Positions 34,651-44,113 are shown, counted from the stretch's first letter. The stretch is DNA of 64,000 nucleotides from Cohaesibacter haloalkalitolerans (GCF_003574655.1 NZ_QNUM01000013.1:1-64000), one strand, 5' to 3'. Translations and numbers: made by a program. The notes: generated from the sequence alone by a model not told the origin.

Positions 34651-35406
34651 CTATCTTGGAAAACTCATTTCCGCGACGAAGTCGTAGGTGTCGCCGCGAT
34701 AAAGGGATCTGGTGAATTCGATGGCCCGCCCGCTCTGGACGTAGGAAATGCGCTGAATGCTGAGACCGGCGATGCCGGGTGCTACACCCAGCAACTCCGC
34801 CTGTGGAGCCTGCAGGTTGACGGCTGAAATCTTCTGCACGGCGCGAACCGGCCGGTTGCCGCTGCGTTCCAGGATTTCATAGAGCGAGCTTTTCACTGCC
34901 TCCGGGTCCGGCAGGATGTCCACTGGCAGAACTGCCCTTTCCAGCGCCATCGGCTGGCCGTTTGCCTCGCGCAGGCGATGCAGGCAGGAAACATGGCCGC
35001 TGGCGGACAGGCCTAGGGTCAGGATCTCTTCCGGCGAGGGGCGACGGATTTCCCGCTCCAGCCAGTTGGACGAGGTCTTGAGGCCGCGGGCCAGCATGTC
35101 CTCGGTGAAGGAGGTGAGGTGGGAGAGCGACTGTTCCACCTTGTTGGCTTGTTCGCGGACGAATGAGCCCGAGCCCTGCCGCTGCTCGATGACGCCTTTC
35201 TTGACGAGTTCCTGAATGGCCTTGCGTACGGTGACGCGGGACAGTTCGGCCAGTTCGGCGATTTCCCGTTCGGCGGGCAGCGAGTGACCCGGCAGCAGAA
35301 GCCCCTGTTCGATCCCTTTCTCAATGCGACGGCTGAGGACGGCATAAAGCGGTCCTGTCTTCTTGCTCAGCCAGTCGCCGGATCGAAGGAAGTCTTCCAC
35401 ATTCAT
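34651..35406 (-). CDS. GntR-family regulator, probable amino-sugar repressor (NagR-like)
   Basis: A 251-residue HutC-type GntR regulator. The winged helix is at residues about 18-85 (LSRRIEKGIEQGLLLPGHSLP, RVTVRKAIQELVKKGVIEQRQGSGSFV) and the C-terminal UTRA effector domain includes CLHRLREANGQPMALERAVLP and YDFVAEMSFPR. Starts at 35415 and 35406 are close together; 35406 has GGGGAT at a better distance. It precedes the deaminase gene by 111 bases and is divergent from the MurQ-like gene, so it probably controls both units in response to a phosphorylated amino sugar. Confidence 0.83.
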   Translation of the reverse strand: MNVEDFLRSGDWLSKKTGPLYAVLSRRIEKGIEQGLLLPGHSLPAEREIAELAELSRVTVRKAIQELVKKGVIEQRQGSGSFVREQANKVEQSLSHLTSFTEDMLARGLKTSSNWLEREIRRPSPEEILTLGLSASGHVSCLHRLREANGQPMALERAVLPVDILPDPEAVKSSLYEILERSGNRPVRAVQKISAVNLQAPQAELLGVAPGIAGLSIQRISYVQSGRAIEFTRSLYRGDTYDFVAEMSFPR

Positions 35407-35673
35407 CTGGGGCATCCCCGCATCACTCTTTGAGCCTCGTCCGATTTGCCTTATGAAAAGGGGCAATATCCGTTGCAACAGGATGGTTGCCAGTCTTTCC
35501 GCTGTCTCCTTTTTTCATACCCCAATGATGGCAAGAAAGAAAGACCAAAACAATACCAAATTTCTGGCTGCTTAAAATTTTTGCCCACAATGCATGAAAT
35601 TGCACCACAATAAGCGATAGACATTTGGTACTTGATAGGTATTATATTGAAATGTCGAAATAGGGGGACGGTC

Positions 35674-36579
35674 GTGGTCAGTATCACTGAAAAGCTGCAC
35701 GCCAATGCTATTGGCCTTGATGCGCGCGAGCCGCTGGAAATTGCGGCTCTGCTCGTAGAAAGTCAGGCCGATGCGGCGCGTGTGGTGGCTGACGTCCTGC
35801 CGGAATTGTGCGTGGGAGCGGAGTATATGGCCGCTTCGATGCATGCCAGGGGCTCCCTGATTTATGCGGCAGCTGGTTCTTCTGCCCTGATGATGCTGGC
35901 TGACGCGCTGGAGCTTGGCGGCACCTTCGGTATCGAGCCCGGGGCCGTGCGGGTTCTGATGGCCGGTGGCATTCCAAGCAATTTCCAGATGCCCGGGGAT
36001 ACCGAGGACGAAACGGCCTCCCTCAAGGATGCCCTTGCCGATGTTTCCGCAAGGGATACGCTGGTGGCCGTATCAGCCAGTGGTAGCACGCCCTACACTC
36101 TGGAGGCGGCCCGTATCGCCAAGGAGAAGGGCGCGCGGATCATTGCCATTGCCAACAATCCCGATACGCCACTGCTTGCGCTGGGTGACTGTTCGATCCT
36201 CTTGCACACCGCGCCGGAAGTTGTTTCCGGTTCGACGCGCATGGGGGCAGCAACGGCGCAGAAGATTGTCATGAACACGATGTCCACCCTGATGGCCATC
36301 CGTCTTGGTCATGTCCATGACGGGATGATGGTGAATCTCAAGGCGGATAATCACAAGCTGAAGAAGCGGGCGAGCCAGATCGTGCAGATAATTGCCGATG
36401 TGCCCGAGAATGCAGCAGATGAAGCATTGTTGCTGACCGGTGACAATGTCAAGCTTGCCAGTCTCATTGCAGGTGGCAGGGTTGGGCTTGAGGAGGCGCG
36501 TCGTCTGCTGGACACGGAAAAAGGAAATTTGCGCGGCGCCCTGACGCGGCTCGCAAGCACGTACCAGTTTCAAGAATAA
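35674..36579 (+). CDS. MurQ-like SIS protein (N-acetylmuramic acid 6-phosphate etherase family)
   Basis: A 301-residue single-SIS protein starting at GTG 35674, six bases after AGGGGG (35662-35667); a TTG at 35632 is less likely. ASGSTPYTLEAARIAKEKGA and SGSTRMGAATAQKIVMNTMSTLM match MurQ, which cleaves the lactyl ether of MurNAc-6-P to give GlcNAc-6-P and D-lactate. The two catalytic acids of E. coli MurQ (Glu83, Asp115) align with Glu80 and Asp112. The usual ASECPPT motif around the glutamate reads ALELGGT, so substrate range may differ. It leads into the ABC importer operon and faces the nag regulator. Confidence 0.75.
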   Translation: MVSITEKLHANAIGLDAREPLEIAALLVESQADAARVVADVLPELCVGAEYMAASMHARGSLIYAAAGSSALMMLADALELGGTFGIEPGAVRVLMAGGIPSNFQMPGDTEDETASLKDALADVSARDTLVAVSASGSTPYTLEAARIAKEKGARIIAIANNPDTPLLALGDCSILLHTAPEVVSGSTRMGAATAQKIVMNTMSTLMAIRLGHVHDGMMVNLKADNHKLKKRASQIVQIIADVPENAADEALLLTGDNVKLASLIAGGRVGLEEARRLLDTEKGNLRGALTRLASTYQFQE

Positions 36580-36634
36580 CAATTCGGAACAACCGAGGAT
36601 CGAGCAACCCTTAACAGCGAGGTTCAACGTAATC

Positions 36635-37882
36635 ATGAAGTTCACTCCATTTGCTCTTTTGGCTGCAACATTGCTCAGCAGCGCCGCTTATGCGGAAGAC
36701 GTTACCCTGACGATCGAAAGCTGGCGTAACGACGACCTGAAACTCTGGCAGGAAAAGATCATTCCGGCCTTTGAAGCCAGCAATCCTGGCATCAAGCTGA
36801 AATTTGCCCCGATGGCTCCGACCGAATATAACTCGGCCATCAACTCCAAGCTGGGTGCCGGTTCTGCCGGTGACATCATCAGCTGCCGTCCGTTCGATGC
36901 CTCTCTTGCCCTGTACAAGGCAGGCTATCTGGCCGATCTGACCAGTATGGACGCCATGGGCAACTTCTCTGACGTTGCCAAGGCTGCCTGGCAGACCGAC
37001 GATGCCGCGCACACCTTCTGCGTGCCGATGGCTTCGGTGATCCATGGCTTCATCTACAACAAGGACGCCTTTGACGAGCTGGGCCTTGCTGTTCCTGAAA
37101 CCGAAGACGAATTCTTCTCCGTTCTCGACAAGATCAAGGCAGACGGTACCTATATTCCGATGGCCATGGGCACCAATGACCAGTGGGAAGCAGCCACCAT
37201 GGGTTACCAGAATATCGGCCCGACCTACTGGAAGGGTGAAGAAGGCCGTCTGGCTCTGATCAAGGGCGAGCAGAAGCTGACCGACCCGCAATGGACCGAG
37301 CCTTATGCGGTTCTGCACAAGTGGGCTCCGTATCTGGGTGATGGCTATGAAGCTCAGACCTATCCGGACAGCCAGAACCTGTTCACGCTCGGCCGCGCCG
37401 CTATCTATCCGGCTGGCTCGTGGGAAATCTCCGGCTTCAACGAACAGGCCGACTTCAAGATGGGTGCCTTCAAGCCTCCTGTAAAAGCCAAGGGCGATAC
37501 CTGCTACATTTCCGACCATGTTGATATCGGTATCGGCATGAACACCAAGACGCCAAATCCGGAAGCGGCAAAGACCTTCCTTGCATGGGTTGCTTCGCCA
37601 GCCTTTGCCGAGATCTTTGGCAACGCCCTGCCGGGCTTCTTCCCGCTCAGCAAGACGCCGGTTGATATCAAGGATCCGCTGGCTCAGGAATTCGTAAGCT
37701 GGCGCGGCGATTGCGAAACCACGATCCGGTCCACCTACCAGATCCTGTCTCGCGGCACGCCAAACCTTGAAAACGAAACCTGGGGTGCGTCTGTTGCTGC
37801 CATCAAGGGCACGTCCACACCGGAAGAGCTTGGCAAGAAACTGCAGGAAGGCCTCGACAGCTGGTATAAACCCGGCATGTAA
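36635..37882 (+). CDS. Family-1 extracellular sugar-binding protein
   Basis: A 415-residue periplasmic binding protein of the MalE/UgpB class. A signal peptide covers residues 1-20 (ends AAYAED). Typical segments are IIPAFEASNPGIKLKF, GDIISCRPFDASLALYKAGYL and GRAAIYPAGSWEISGF. It has several cysteines in the mature part, unusual for the family but compatible with a periplasmic disulfide. It is 55 bases after the MurQ-like gene and is followed by a strong GC hairpin, then two permeases, a Gfo/Idh protein and an ATPase. The substrate is probably an N-acetylated or lactylated amino sugar or oligosaccharide; this rests on context only. Confidence 0.87.
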   Translation: MKFTPFALLAATLLSSAAYAEDVTLTIESWRNDDLKLWQEKIIPAFEASNPGIKLKFAPMAPTEYNSAINSKLGAGSAGDIISCRPFDASLALYKAGYLADLTSMDAMGNFSDVAKAAWQTDDAAHTFCVPMASVIHGFIYNKDAFDELGLAVPETEDEFFSVLDKIKADGTYIPMAMGTNDQWEAATMGYQNIGPTYWKGEEGRLALIKGEQKLTDPQWTEPYAVLHKWAPYLGDGYEAQTYPDSQNLFTLGRAAIYPAGSWEISGFNEQADFKMGAFKPPVKAKGDTCYISDHVDIGIGMNTKTPNPEAAKTFLAWVASPAFAEIFGNALPGFFPLSKTPVDIKDPLAQEFVSWRGDCETTIRSTYQILSRGTPNLENETWGASVAAIKGTSTPEELGKKLQEGLDSWYKPGM

Positions 37883-37903
37883 GCCAATCTGAACAGACCA
37901 GGT

Positions 37904-37931
37904 CGGTCGGGCGGGACACTCCGCCTGACCG
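37904..37931 (+). other. GC-rich hairpin between binding-protein and permease genes
   Basis: CGGTCGGGCGG (37904-37914) and CCGCCTGACCG (37921-37931) form an 11-bp stem with one G-T pair and a 6-base loop. No T-run follows. It probably stabilises the binding-protein mRNA end and lowers permease expression. Confidence 0.6.
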
Positions 37932-38068
37932 ATGCTGTTGACGGGTTGGCCTAGCGCCTTGAGACCTCATTGAGAAAGCACCCGTCGACCCCTTCAGAGC
38001 CCTCGCGCCTATGGCCTGTGCAGCCTTTGCGGCGTTTTGGAAACCGGGTTCCGCTACTGGAGAACGCG

Positions 38069-38983
38069 ATGCAAGCTTCCCGCTTCCGATGGCATATCGT
38101 CATTTTTCTGGCGCCTGCGGTCATTGTCTATACGGCGGTCATGATTTTCCCGCTGTTCAATACCTTGCGTCTTGCGCTCTATACCGATGTTGATCAGGTC
38201 CGCACCTTTATCGGTCTGGGCAATTTCAACCGGCTGTTCGGCGACCCGCGCTGGTCGGAACAGTTCTGGAACGCGCTTGGCAACAATTTCAAATTCTTCT
38301 TCATCCATATGCTGGTGCAGAACCCGATCGGGATTGCACTGGCGGCGATGCTCAGCCATCCGCGCCTGCGCTTTGCTGCGCTCTATCGGTCGGCCATCTT
38401 CATTCCCACCATTCTCAGCTTCGTGATCGTCGGCTTTGCCTGGAAGCTGATCCTGTCGCCGATCTGGGGCATCGCCCCCTCGATGCTGGATGCGGTAGGC
38501 CTCAAATCGTTGTTTGCGCCATGGCTCGGCAAGGAAGCCTACGCGCTGGTGACGCTGTCGCTGGTCTCGGTCTGGCAGTTCGTCGGCATTCCGATGATGC
38601 TGATCTATGCGGCGCTGCTGTCGATCCCGGAAGAAATTCTGGAGGCAGGCGAGATTGACGGTATCACGGGCATCAATGCCTTCTGGAAGATCAAGCTGCC
38701 GCTCATCCTGCCGTCCATCGGCATCATTTCGATCCTGACCTTCGTGGGCAACTTCAATGCGTTCGACCTGATCTATGCGGCGCAAGGGGCGCTGGCGGGT
38801 CCGAATTTCTCGACGGACATTCTGGGCACTTTCCTCTATCGCACCTTCTTCGGCTTCCAGCTGCAGTTGGGTGATCCCTATATGGGGTCTGCGGTGGCGG
38901 GGACGATGTTTGCCATCATCCTTGTCGGTGTCTGCATCTATCTGTTCGGCATCCAGACGCGCATGCGGCGCTATCAGCTCTAG
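38069..38983 (+). CDS. ABC sugar transporter permease (MalF type)
   Basis: A 304-residue inner-membrane permease with six predicted transmembrane segments. The cytoplasmic EAA loop is EAGEIDGITGINAFWKIKLP, which contacts the ATPase. The N-terminus FLAPAVIVYTAVMIFPLFNTLRLALY is the first membrane helix, typical of UgpA/MalF relatives. The ATG at 38069 follows GGAGAA; a frame open to 37970 crosses the intergenic region and is unlikely to be translated. The second permease starts 11 bases after the stop. Confidence 0.9.
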   Translation: MQASRFRWHIVIFLAPAVIVYTAVMIFPLFNTLRLALYTDVDQVRTFIGLGNFNRLFGDPRWSEQFWNALGNNFKFFFIHMLVQNPIGIALAAMLSHPRLRFAALYRSAIFIPTILSFVIVGFAWKLILSPIWGIAPSMLDAVGLKSLFAPWLGKEAYALVTLSLVSVWQFVGIPMMLIYAALLSIPEEILEAGEIDGITGINAFWKIKLPLILPSIGIISILTFVGNFNAFDLIYAAQGALAGPNFSTDILGTFLYRTFFGFQLQLGDPYMGSAVAGTMFAIILVGVCIYLFGIQTRMRRYQL

Positions 38984-38994
38984 GAGGCGGTTTC

Positions 38995-39834
38995 ATGAAC
39001 AAGGCAAGGACCAATCCAGTCAGCGCTGCCGCCATGCATGGCGCGCTCATTCTCTACACGCTGATCGCGCTGTTTCCGGTGTTTGTCATCCTGATCAACA
39101 GCTTCAAGACCCGCAAGGCGATCTTTCGCGAGCCGTTGTCGCTGCCCAGCAGCGACAGTTTCTCGATGATTGGCTATGAGACGGTGATGAAGCAGGGGGA
39201 CTTTTTCCTCTATTTTCAGAATTCGATGATCGTCACCGTGGCGTCGCTGTTCTTCATCCTGCTGTTTGGCTCCATGGCAGCCTTCGCGCTCAGCGAATAT
39301 CGCTTCAAGGGCAATCTGGTCATGGGGCTCTATCTGGCGCTCGGCATCATGATCCCGATCCGCATCGGCACGGTGGCCATTCTGGAAATGATGGTCGCAA
39401 CGGGGCTGGTCAATACGCTGTGGTCGCTGATCCTTGTCTATACGGCGCAAGGGCTGCCGCTGGCGGTGTTCATCCTCAGCGAATTCATGCGGCAGGTCTC
39501 CGACGATCTCAAGGATGCCGGTCGGGTTGACGGGCTCAGCGAATACACCATTTTCGCCCGCATTGTCGTGCCACTGGTACGGCCCGCCATGGCGACGGTT
39601 GCGGTGTTCAACATGATCCCGATCTGGAACGATCTGTGGTTCCCGTTGATCCTTGCTCCGGCTGAGGAAACCAAAACACTGACTCTCGGCAGTCAGGTCT
39701 TCATCGGTCAGTTTGTCACGGACTGGAACGCGGTGCTGTCCGCATTGTCCATGGCGATCCTGCCGGTTCTCATTCTCTATGTCATCTTCTCGCGGCAATT
39801 GATCCGCGGTATCACGTCGGGGGCAGTCAAATGA
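38995..39834 (+). CDS. ABC sugar transporter permease (MalG type)
   Basis: A 279-residue permease with six membrane segments and the EAA loop DAGRVDGLSEYTIFARIVVP. It forms the heterodimeric channel with the upstream permease. AGGAGGCGG just before the ATG is a strong ribosome-binding site. Its stop overlaps the start of the Gfo/Idh gene by 4 bases. The C-terminal QLIRGITSGAVK is typical of the UgpE/LacG class. Confidence 0.91.
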   Translation: MNKARTNPVSAAAMHGALILYTLIALFPVFVILINSFKTRKAIFREPLSLPSSDSFSMIGYETVMKQGDFFLYFQNSMIVTVASLFFILLFGSMAAFALSEYRFKGNLVMGLYLALGIMIPIRIGTVAILEMMVATGLVNTLWSLILVYTAQGLPLAVFILSEFMRQVSDDLKDAGRVDGLSEYTIFARIVVPLVRPAMATVAVFNMIPIWNDLWFPLILAPAEETKTLTLGSQVFIGQFVTDWNAVLSALSMAILPVLILYVIFSRQLIRGITSGAVK

Positions 39835-40862
39835 TCCGGACACTTGTCGCAGGGCTGGGTAACATGGGCTATGCCCACGCTTTGGCCCACCATCATCATC
39901 CAGACTCTGAAATCGTCGCTCTGGTCAATCGCACCGGAGAGGTGCCGGAAGGGCCTCTGCAGGACTATCCGGTGTTTGCCGATTTCCATGAGGCTCTGAC
40001 CGTCAGCAAACCCGATCTTGTGGCCATCGCTACCTACACCGATACGCATGTGGATTTTGCCTGCGCCGCGATGGAGGCCGGGGCGCATGTGTTTGTCGAA
40101 AAGCCACTGTCGATGACCGTGGAGGGCGCCAAACGGGTTGTCGAGACCGCCAAGCGTACCGGGCGCAAGCTGGTGGTCGGTTATATCCTGCGCCACCATC
40201 CCTCGTGGATCCGCTTCGTTGCTGAAGCCCGCGCTCTTGGGGGGCCTTATGTCTTCCGGCTCAACCTCAACCAGCAGTCCAGTGGCCACGAATGGGAGAC
40301 CCACAAGGCGCTGATGCAGACCACGAGCCCGATTGTCGATTGCGGTGTGCATTATGTGGATGTGATGTGCCAGATCACCGACGCAAAACCGCTGCGGGTC
40401 AACGGCATTGGCCTGCGTCTCTCCGATGAAATCGGGCCGGACATGTATAACTATGGCCAGTTGCAGGTGACCTTTGCCGATGGCTCGGTCGGCTGGTACG
40501 AAGCCGGATGGGGGCCGATGATGTCTGAAACGGCCTTCTTCGTCAAAGATATCGTGTCACCGAACGGCGCCGTGTCGATTGTCGATGGCAACAAGGGTGC
40601 CAGTGCCGATGTTGACGGGCACACCAAGGTCGGTGGCATCCTCGTGCACCGGCCGGATGGTGACCGGCATATCGATCTGACCGGAGAGCCCGGTCACAAC
40701 GAATTGTGCGCTGCCGAGCAGGACTTCATTCTTGCGGCCATCCGTGACGACATCGATCTTTCCCGCCATATGGAGGATGCCGTTCAGTCGCTGGCGATCT
40801 GCCTTGCCGCTGATGAAAGCATCCGGACCGGCAAGACTGTCATTCTTGAGGAAACTGCCTAA
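39831..40862 (+). CDS. Gfo/Idh/MocA-family oxidoreductase
   Basis: A 343-residue NAD(P)-dependent dehydrogenase. The Rossmann motif AGLGNMGYAHA is at the N-terminus, and VEKPLSMTVEGAKR carries the EKP catalytic lysine motif. The HYVDVMCQITDA segment has the conserved Asp/His of the family (DCGVHYVDV). Members oxidise or epimerise sugars and inositols, or open glycosides through a redox cycle. It overlaps the permease gene by 4 bases and the ATPase start abuts its stop (TAATG), so it is an integral part of the import operon and probably acts on the imported compound. Confidence 0.88.
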   Translation: MIRTLVAGLGNMGYAHALAHHHHPDSEIVALVNRTGEVPEGPLQDYPVFADFHEALTVSKPDLVAIATYTDTHVDFACAAMEAGAHVFVEKPLSMTVEGAKRVVETAKRTGRKLVVGYILRHHPSWIRFVAEARALGGPYVFRLNLNQQSSGHEWETHKALMQTTSPIVDCGVHYVDVMCQITDAKPLRVNGIGLRLSDEIGPDMYNYGQLQVTFADGSVGWYEAGWGPMMSETAFFVKDIVSPNGAVSIVDGNKGASADVDGHTKVGGILVHRPDGDRHIDLTGEPGHNELCAAEQDFILAAIRDDIDLSRHMEDAVQSLAICLAADESIRTGKTVILEETA

Positions 40863-41839
40863 TGAGTGCACTGACGCTGAAAAATGTTTTCAAGACCTTC
40901 GGGACCACCGAGGTGCTCAGGGATATCAGTATCGAGGTGGAGAAGGGGGAGTTCGTCGTTTTCGTCGGGCCTTCTGGCTGTGGCAAGTCAACCCTGCTGC
41001 GGGTCATCGCGGGACTTGAGGACGCCTCCGCCGGTGAGGTTTATATTGATGGTAATCTGGTCAACAGCGTGCCGCCGTCCAAGCGCGGCATCGCGATGGT
41101 GTTCCAGTCCTATGCACTCTATCCCCACCTCAATGTTGCCAACAACATGTCGCTGGCACTGAAGCAGGAAGGGGTTTCCAAGGCGGAGATCGCCGAACGT
41201 GTTCAGGAAGCGAGCCGGATGCTGCAACTCGATGACTACCTCAAGCGCTATCCGTCCGAGCTTTCGGGCGGGCAGCGGCAGCGGGTGGCCATCGGTCGGG
41301 CTGTCGTGCGTCAGCCCAAGCTGTTCCTGCTCGACGAGCCACTGTCCAATCTCGATGCGGCCTTGCGTGTCAGCACCCGGCTGGAGATTGCCAATCTGCA
41401 CAAGCAGCTGGATGCCACCATGATCTATGTGACCCACGACCAGACCGAGGCGATGACGCTGGCGGACAAGATTGTCGTCCTGCGTGACGGGCGGGTGGAA
41501 CAGGTCGGTAGTCCGATGGAGCTTTACAACAAGCCCGCCAACAAATTCGTGGCCGGGTTCCTTGGTTCGCCTGCGATGAACTTCCTGCCCGCTTCGCTGC
41601 TTGAGGCTGGCGACACCCGCACCATCGGCATCCGGCCGGAAGATCTCTATCTGGCCGACGACGGGCCGCTTGCCGCGACCGTTCAGCATGTGGAGCATCT
41701 TGGTGGCGATACCAATGTCATCGCTTTTGTGGGTGAGCATCAGGTAACCGTCCGTCTGTTCGGGCAGCATGACATCAGGCCGCGTCAGGAACTCAAGCTC
41801 GGGTTTGACGCGCAGAAACGGCATTATTTCAACGAGTAG
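40862..41839 (+). CDS. ABC sugar transporter ATP-binding protein (UgpC/MalK type)
   Basis: A 325-residue ATPase. Walker A GPSGCGKST is near residue 38, the Q-loop is VFQSYALYPHL, the signature LSGGQRQRVAIGRAVVRQP, Walker B LFLLDEPLSNLD and the H-loop YVTHDQTEAMTLAD. A C-terminal regulatory TOBE region (IGIRPEDLYL) follows. It is somewhat shorter than MalK (371), with a brief TOBE domain. It energises the two upstream permeases. It is the last gene of the operon; the convergent FrlD-like gene ends 75 bases away, with no clear terminator between. Confidence 0.92.
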   Translation: MSALTLKNVFKTFGTTEVLRDISIEVEKGEFVVFVGPSGCGKSTLLRVIAGLEDASAGEVYIDGNLVNSVPPSKRGIAMVFQSYALYPHLNVANNMSLALKQEGVSKAEIAERVQEASRMLQLDDYLKRYPSELSGGQRQRVAIGRAVVRQPKLFLLDEPLSNLDAALRVSTRLEIANLHKQLDATMIYVTHDQTEAMTLADKIVVLRDGRVEQVGSPMELYNKPANKFVAGFLGSPAMNFLPASLLEAGDTRTIGIRPEDLYLADDGPLAATVQHVEHLGGDTNVIAFVGEHQVTVRLFGQHDIRPRQELKLGFDAQKRHYFNE

Positions 41840-41914
41840 CGTTGCAAAATGGCTCGGTGTCCAGGGAACGAGGCAACCATTTCGTCCTGCTGCGCGTCAA
41901 CAGGGGGCAGCGGC

Positions 41915-42760
41915 TCAGCCTGCCACCTTGTAGGGATGGCCGAAGGCGCCGAATATGGTGCAGGTTTTTGCGGCGAAGGTTGCTGCCTGATCAAGGGCCT
42001 CTTCGACAGAATTGCCCATCAAGACGCTTGAAATGTAACCGGCGATGAATGAATCGCCAGCGCCAAGGGTATCGATCACCGTAGTAGGCTTGATGCCCTG
42101 CCGATAACGTTTGCCATTGGCCATCCAGAAGGCGCCATCGGAGCCCCGCGTCACGCCAATTGTCGAAACGCCAAGGCCAGCAACCGTTTCGATGAGATCG
42201 TCAATGCCAGCATCATCAAGGGCCGAACCGGAGAAGAAGGCGGTCGTGATGAAGGGCGCAATGCTCTTCACATAGTCCATCTCGTGGCGCCATGAAAAGT
42301 CGAAGGAAACGGATTTTGCCCGGTCGCGGATTTTGGGCAGTTCGTGCTCGAGGTTGCTGAACAGCGAGCTGTGCACGTGGCCAAAACGCTCGACAGCCTC
42401 GAGGTCAGCCTCTTCCAGACGCAGGCCCAGTCTTTTCTGGATGCCGCCCTTGTTGGAGCGCAGGAAGACGCGGTCGCCCTTGTCGTCCAGATGGACAATG
42501 GCCTTGCCGTTTTCGCCATAGGCCTGCCGGACGCGGCCCGACCAGACCTTCTCTTCGGCCAGACAGTTGAGGACGTGATTGCCTTCTGCATCATTGCCGA
42601 TGATGCCGATGTAGCCTGTATCAGTGAGGCCGAACTGCTTGGCCAGAACCGCAACATTGAGGGCATTTCCGCCGGGGAAGAACTCGTTCCTGTCCAGATA
42701 GAAATCGACAACATTATCACCAATGCCGAGCAGGGCTGCCGGGTGGGAGGAAATGGTCAT
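41915..42760 (-). CDS. frlD: PfkB-family kinase, fructoselysine 6-kinase-like
   Basis: A 281-residue PfkB kinase. LGIGDNVVDFY at the N-terminus and EFFPGGNALNVAVLAKQFG match FrlD, as do FDFSWRHEM and the anion-hole VIDTLGAGDSFIAGY near the C-terminus, with AKTCTIFGAFG after it. FrlD phosphorylates fructosamines (Amadori products) at C6 before FrlB splits them. The start at 42760 has AAGAGGC 8 bases upstream on the minus strand. It follows the FrlB-like gene by about 96 bases on the same strand. A plain fructokinase-like role is less likely because of the FrlB neighbour. Confidence 0.8.
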   Translation of the reverse strand: MTISSHPAALLGIGDNVVDFYLDRNEFFPGGNALNVAVLAKQFGLTDTGYIGIIGNDAEGNHVLNCLAEEKVWSGRVRQAYGENGKAIVHLDDKGDRVFLRSNKGGIQKRLGLRLEEADLEAVERFGHVHSSLFSNLEHELPKIRDRAKSVSFDFSWRHEMDYVKSIAPFITTAFFSGSALDDAGIDDLIETVAGLGVSTIGVTRGSDGAFWMANGKRYRQGIKPTTVIDTLGAGDSFIAGYISSVLMGNSVEEALDQAATFAAKTCTIFGAFGHPYKVAG

Positions 42761-42856
42761 GCCGAGGCCTCTTGATGCGCTTTGGTGCGGATGGATTGGG
42801 TGGGGGACTGAAAGTGAAACTGGCAGATGGCGCAAGCGCCATCTGCCAGATGTCGA

Positions 42857-43840
42857 TTAGTATTCCATGCGCCACATGTAGCGACGAACGCTCAGCGGAT
42901 GGCCGCGGGAGTCGCTGAGGGCTACGGCGTAGGTGCGCAGCAGGGCCGTGAACATGATCGGCACCAGATATTCGGCAGCTTCACCGGCAACTTCCTCAAC
43001 ACCGAATTCCTGAGCATCCAGAACCAGCAGGCGCTTGGAGTATTTCTCGGCAAATGCCAGAGCGCGTTCGTCCATCTTGCGGGAATTTGCAAGGGTCTTG
43101 AGGATGATGAACGGGGTGTCGAAATCGGTGATTTCGAAAGGACCGTGGAAGTATTCGCCGGAATGAATGGCCGCGGAGTTGACCCACTGCATTTCCTGCA
43201 GAAGACAGATGGCGAAGGAATAGGCGATGGAGTAGCAGGAGCCGGAGCTCATCGTGTAGATGACCGGTTCGCGCTTGTAGGATTCAGCCCAGGCCTTTGC
43301 ACCGTCTGCATGGGCAGCCTTGACTTTTTCTGCCTTGTCATGAAGCGTCGGGATTGCCTTTTTGGCGAGGTCGAACTTGGTGTTGCCCTCGAGCTCTTTC
43401 AGGGAGCCCAGAACCAGCTGAACCAGCAGGATGGCATTGTGCTTTTCGCCAACGCTCAGCGGATCGAATTCATAGTAGATGGACTGTTCGGCTGCTTCGT
43501 CCAGTTCGGATTCCGGTTTGTGGGTGAAGGCAATGGTCAGGGCGCCAGCTTCACGGGCATAACGGGTTGCTGCGATGGTTTCCGGGGTGTTGCCGGAATG
43601 GGAGCAGGTCACAACGACGGAGTTCTTGCCAAGACGAACCGGCGCGCGAGCGAGGAATTCTGCGGAGCTGTAGGAGTAGGCTGCAATGCCTTTTGCTTCG
43701 CGGTCCATGATGTACTGACCCTGCATCAGCAGGGCGTTGGAACCGCCGCAGGCGACGAAATAGAATTCAGTGACCTTTTCGCGTGCGGCGACGGCGGCGA
43801 TTGCCTCTTCGAGGCCTGTTTTTTTTACTTGATCATTCAT
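42857..43840 (-). CDS. frlB: SIS-domain fructosamine-6-phosphate deglycase (FrlB-like)
   Basis: A 327-residue SIS protein. FYFVACGGSNALLMQGQ, VVVTCSHSGNTPETIAATRYAREAGA and SAAIHSGEYFHGPFEITD match FrlB of E. coli, including the RRYMWRMEY end that parallels RRYYGGLVEY. FrlB hydrolyses fructoselysine 6-phosphate to glucose 6-phosphate and the free amine. The catalytic histidine/glutamate region is present. It is divergent from the FrlR-like regulator and precedes frlD. The amino-acid part of the substrate cannot be deduced. Confidence 0.85.
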   Translation of the reverse strand: MNDQVKKTGLEEAIAAVAAREKVTEFYFVACGGSNALLMQGQYIMDREAKGIAAYSYSSAEFLARAPVRLGKNSVVVTCSHSGNTPETIAATRYAREAGALTIAFTHKPESELDEAAEQSIYYEFDPLSVGEKHNAILLVQLVLGSLKELEGNTKFDLAKKAIPTLHDKAEKVKAAHADGAKAWAESYKREPVIYTMSSGSCYSIAYSFAICLLQEMQWVNSAAIHSGEYFHGPFEITDFDTPFIILKTLANSRKMDERALAFAEKYSKRLLVLDAQEFGVEEVAGEAAEYLVPIMFTALLRTYAVALSDSRGHPLSVRRYMWRMEY

Positions 43841-44113
43841 GGCGGGATCCTTATGACGTTATATGACGTCCTATTATTTATTCCGTTGTCGACGGATGAG
43901 TCAACATGGGTTTTGTGTTTGTCGCCGGAAAAAGCCGAAAAAAGAGCCGCACGGTTTCGTGATGGCTTTCCATTCGGTTAATCTGGTGGGTAATGTGATC
44001 GCGGCGTCAGTCAGGGCAGGCGGATTGCCTGATGCCCCGTGCCGTGCGATCAGAAGGTGCGGTGCCTGAACAGGGGCCGACAGAATGAGAGCCACGGCTT
44101 CAGACAGCCGAAA

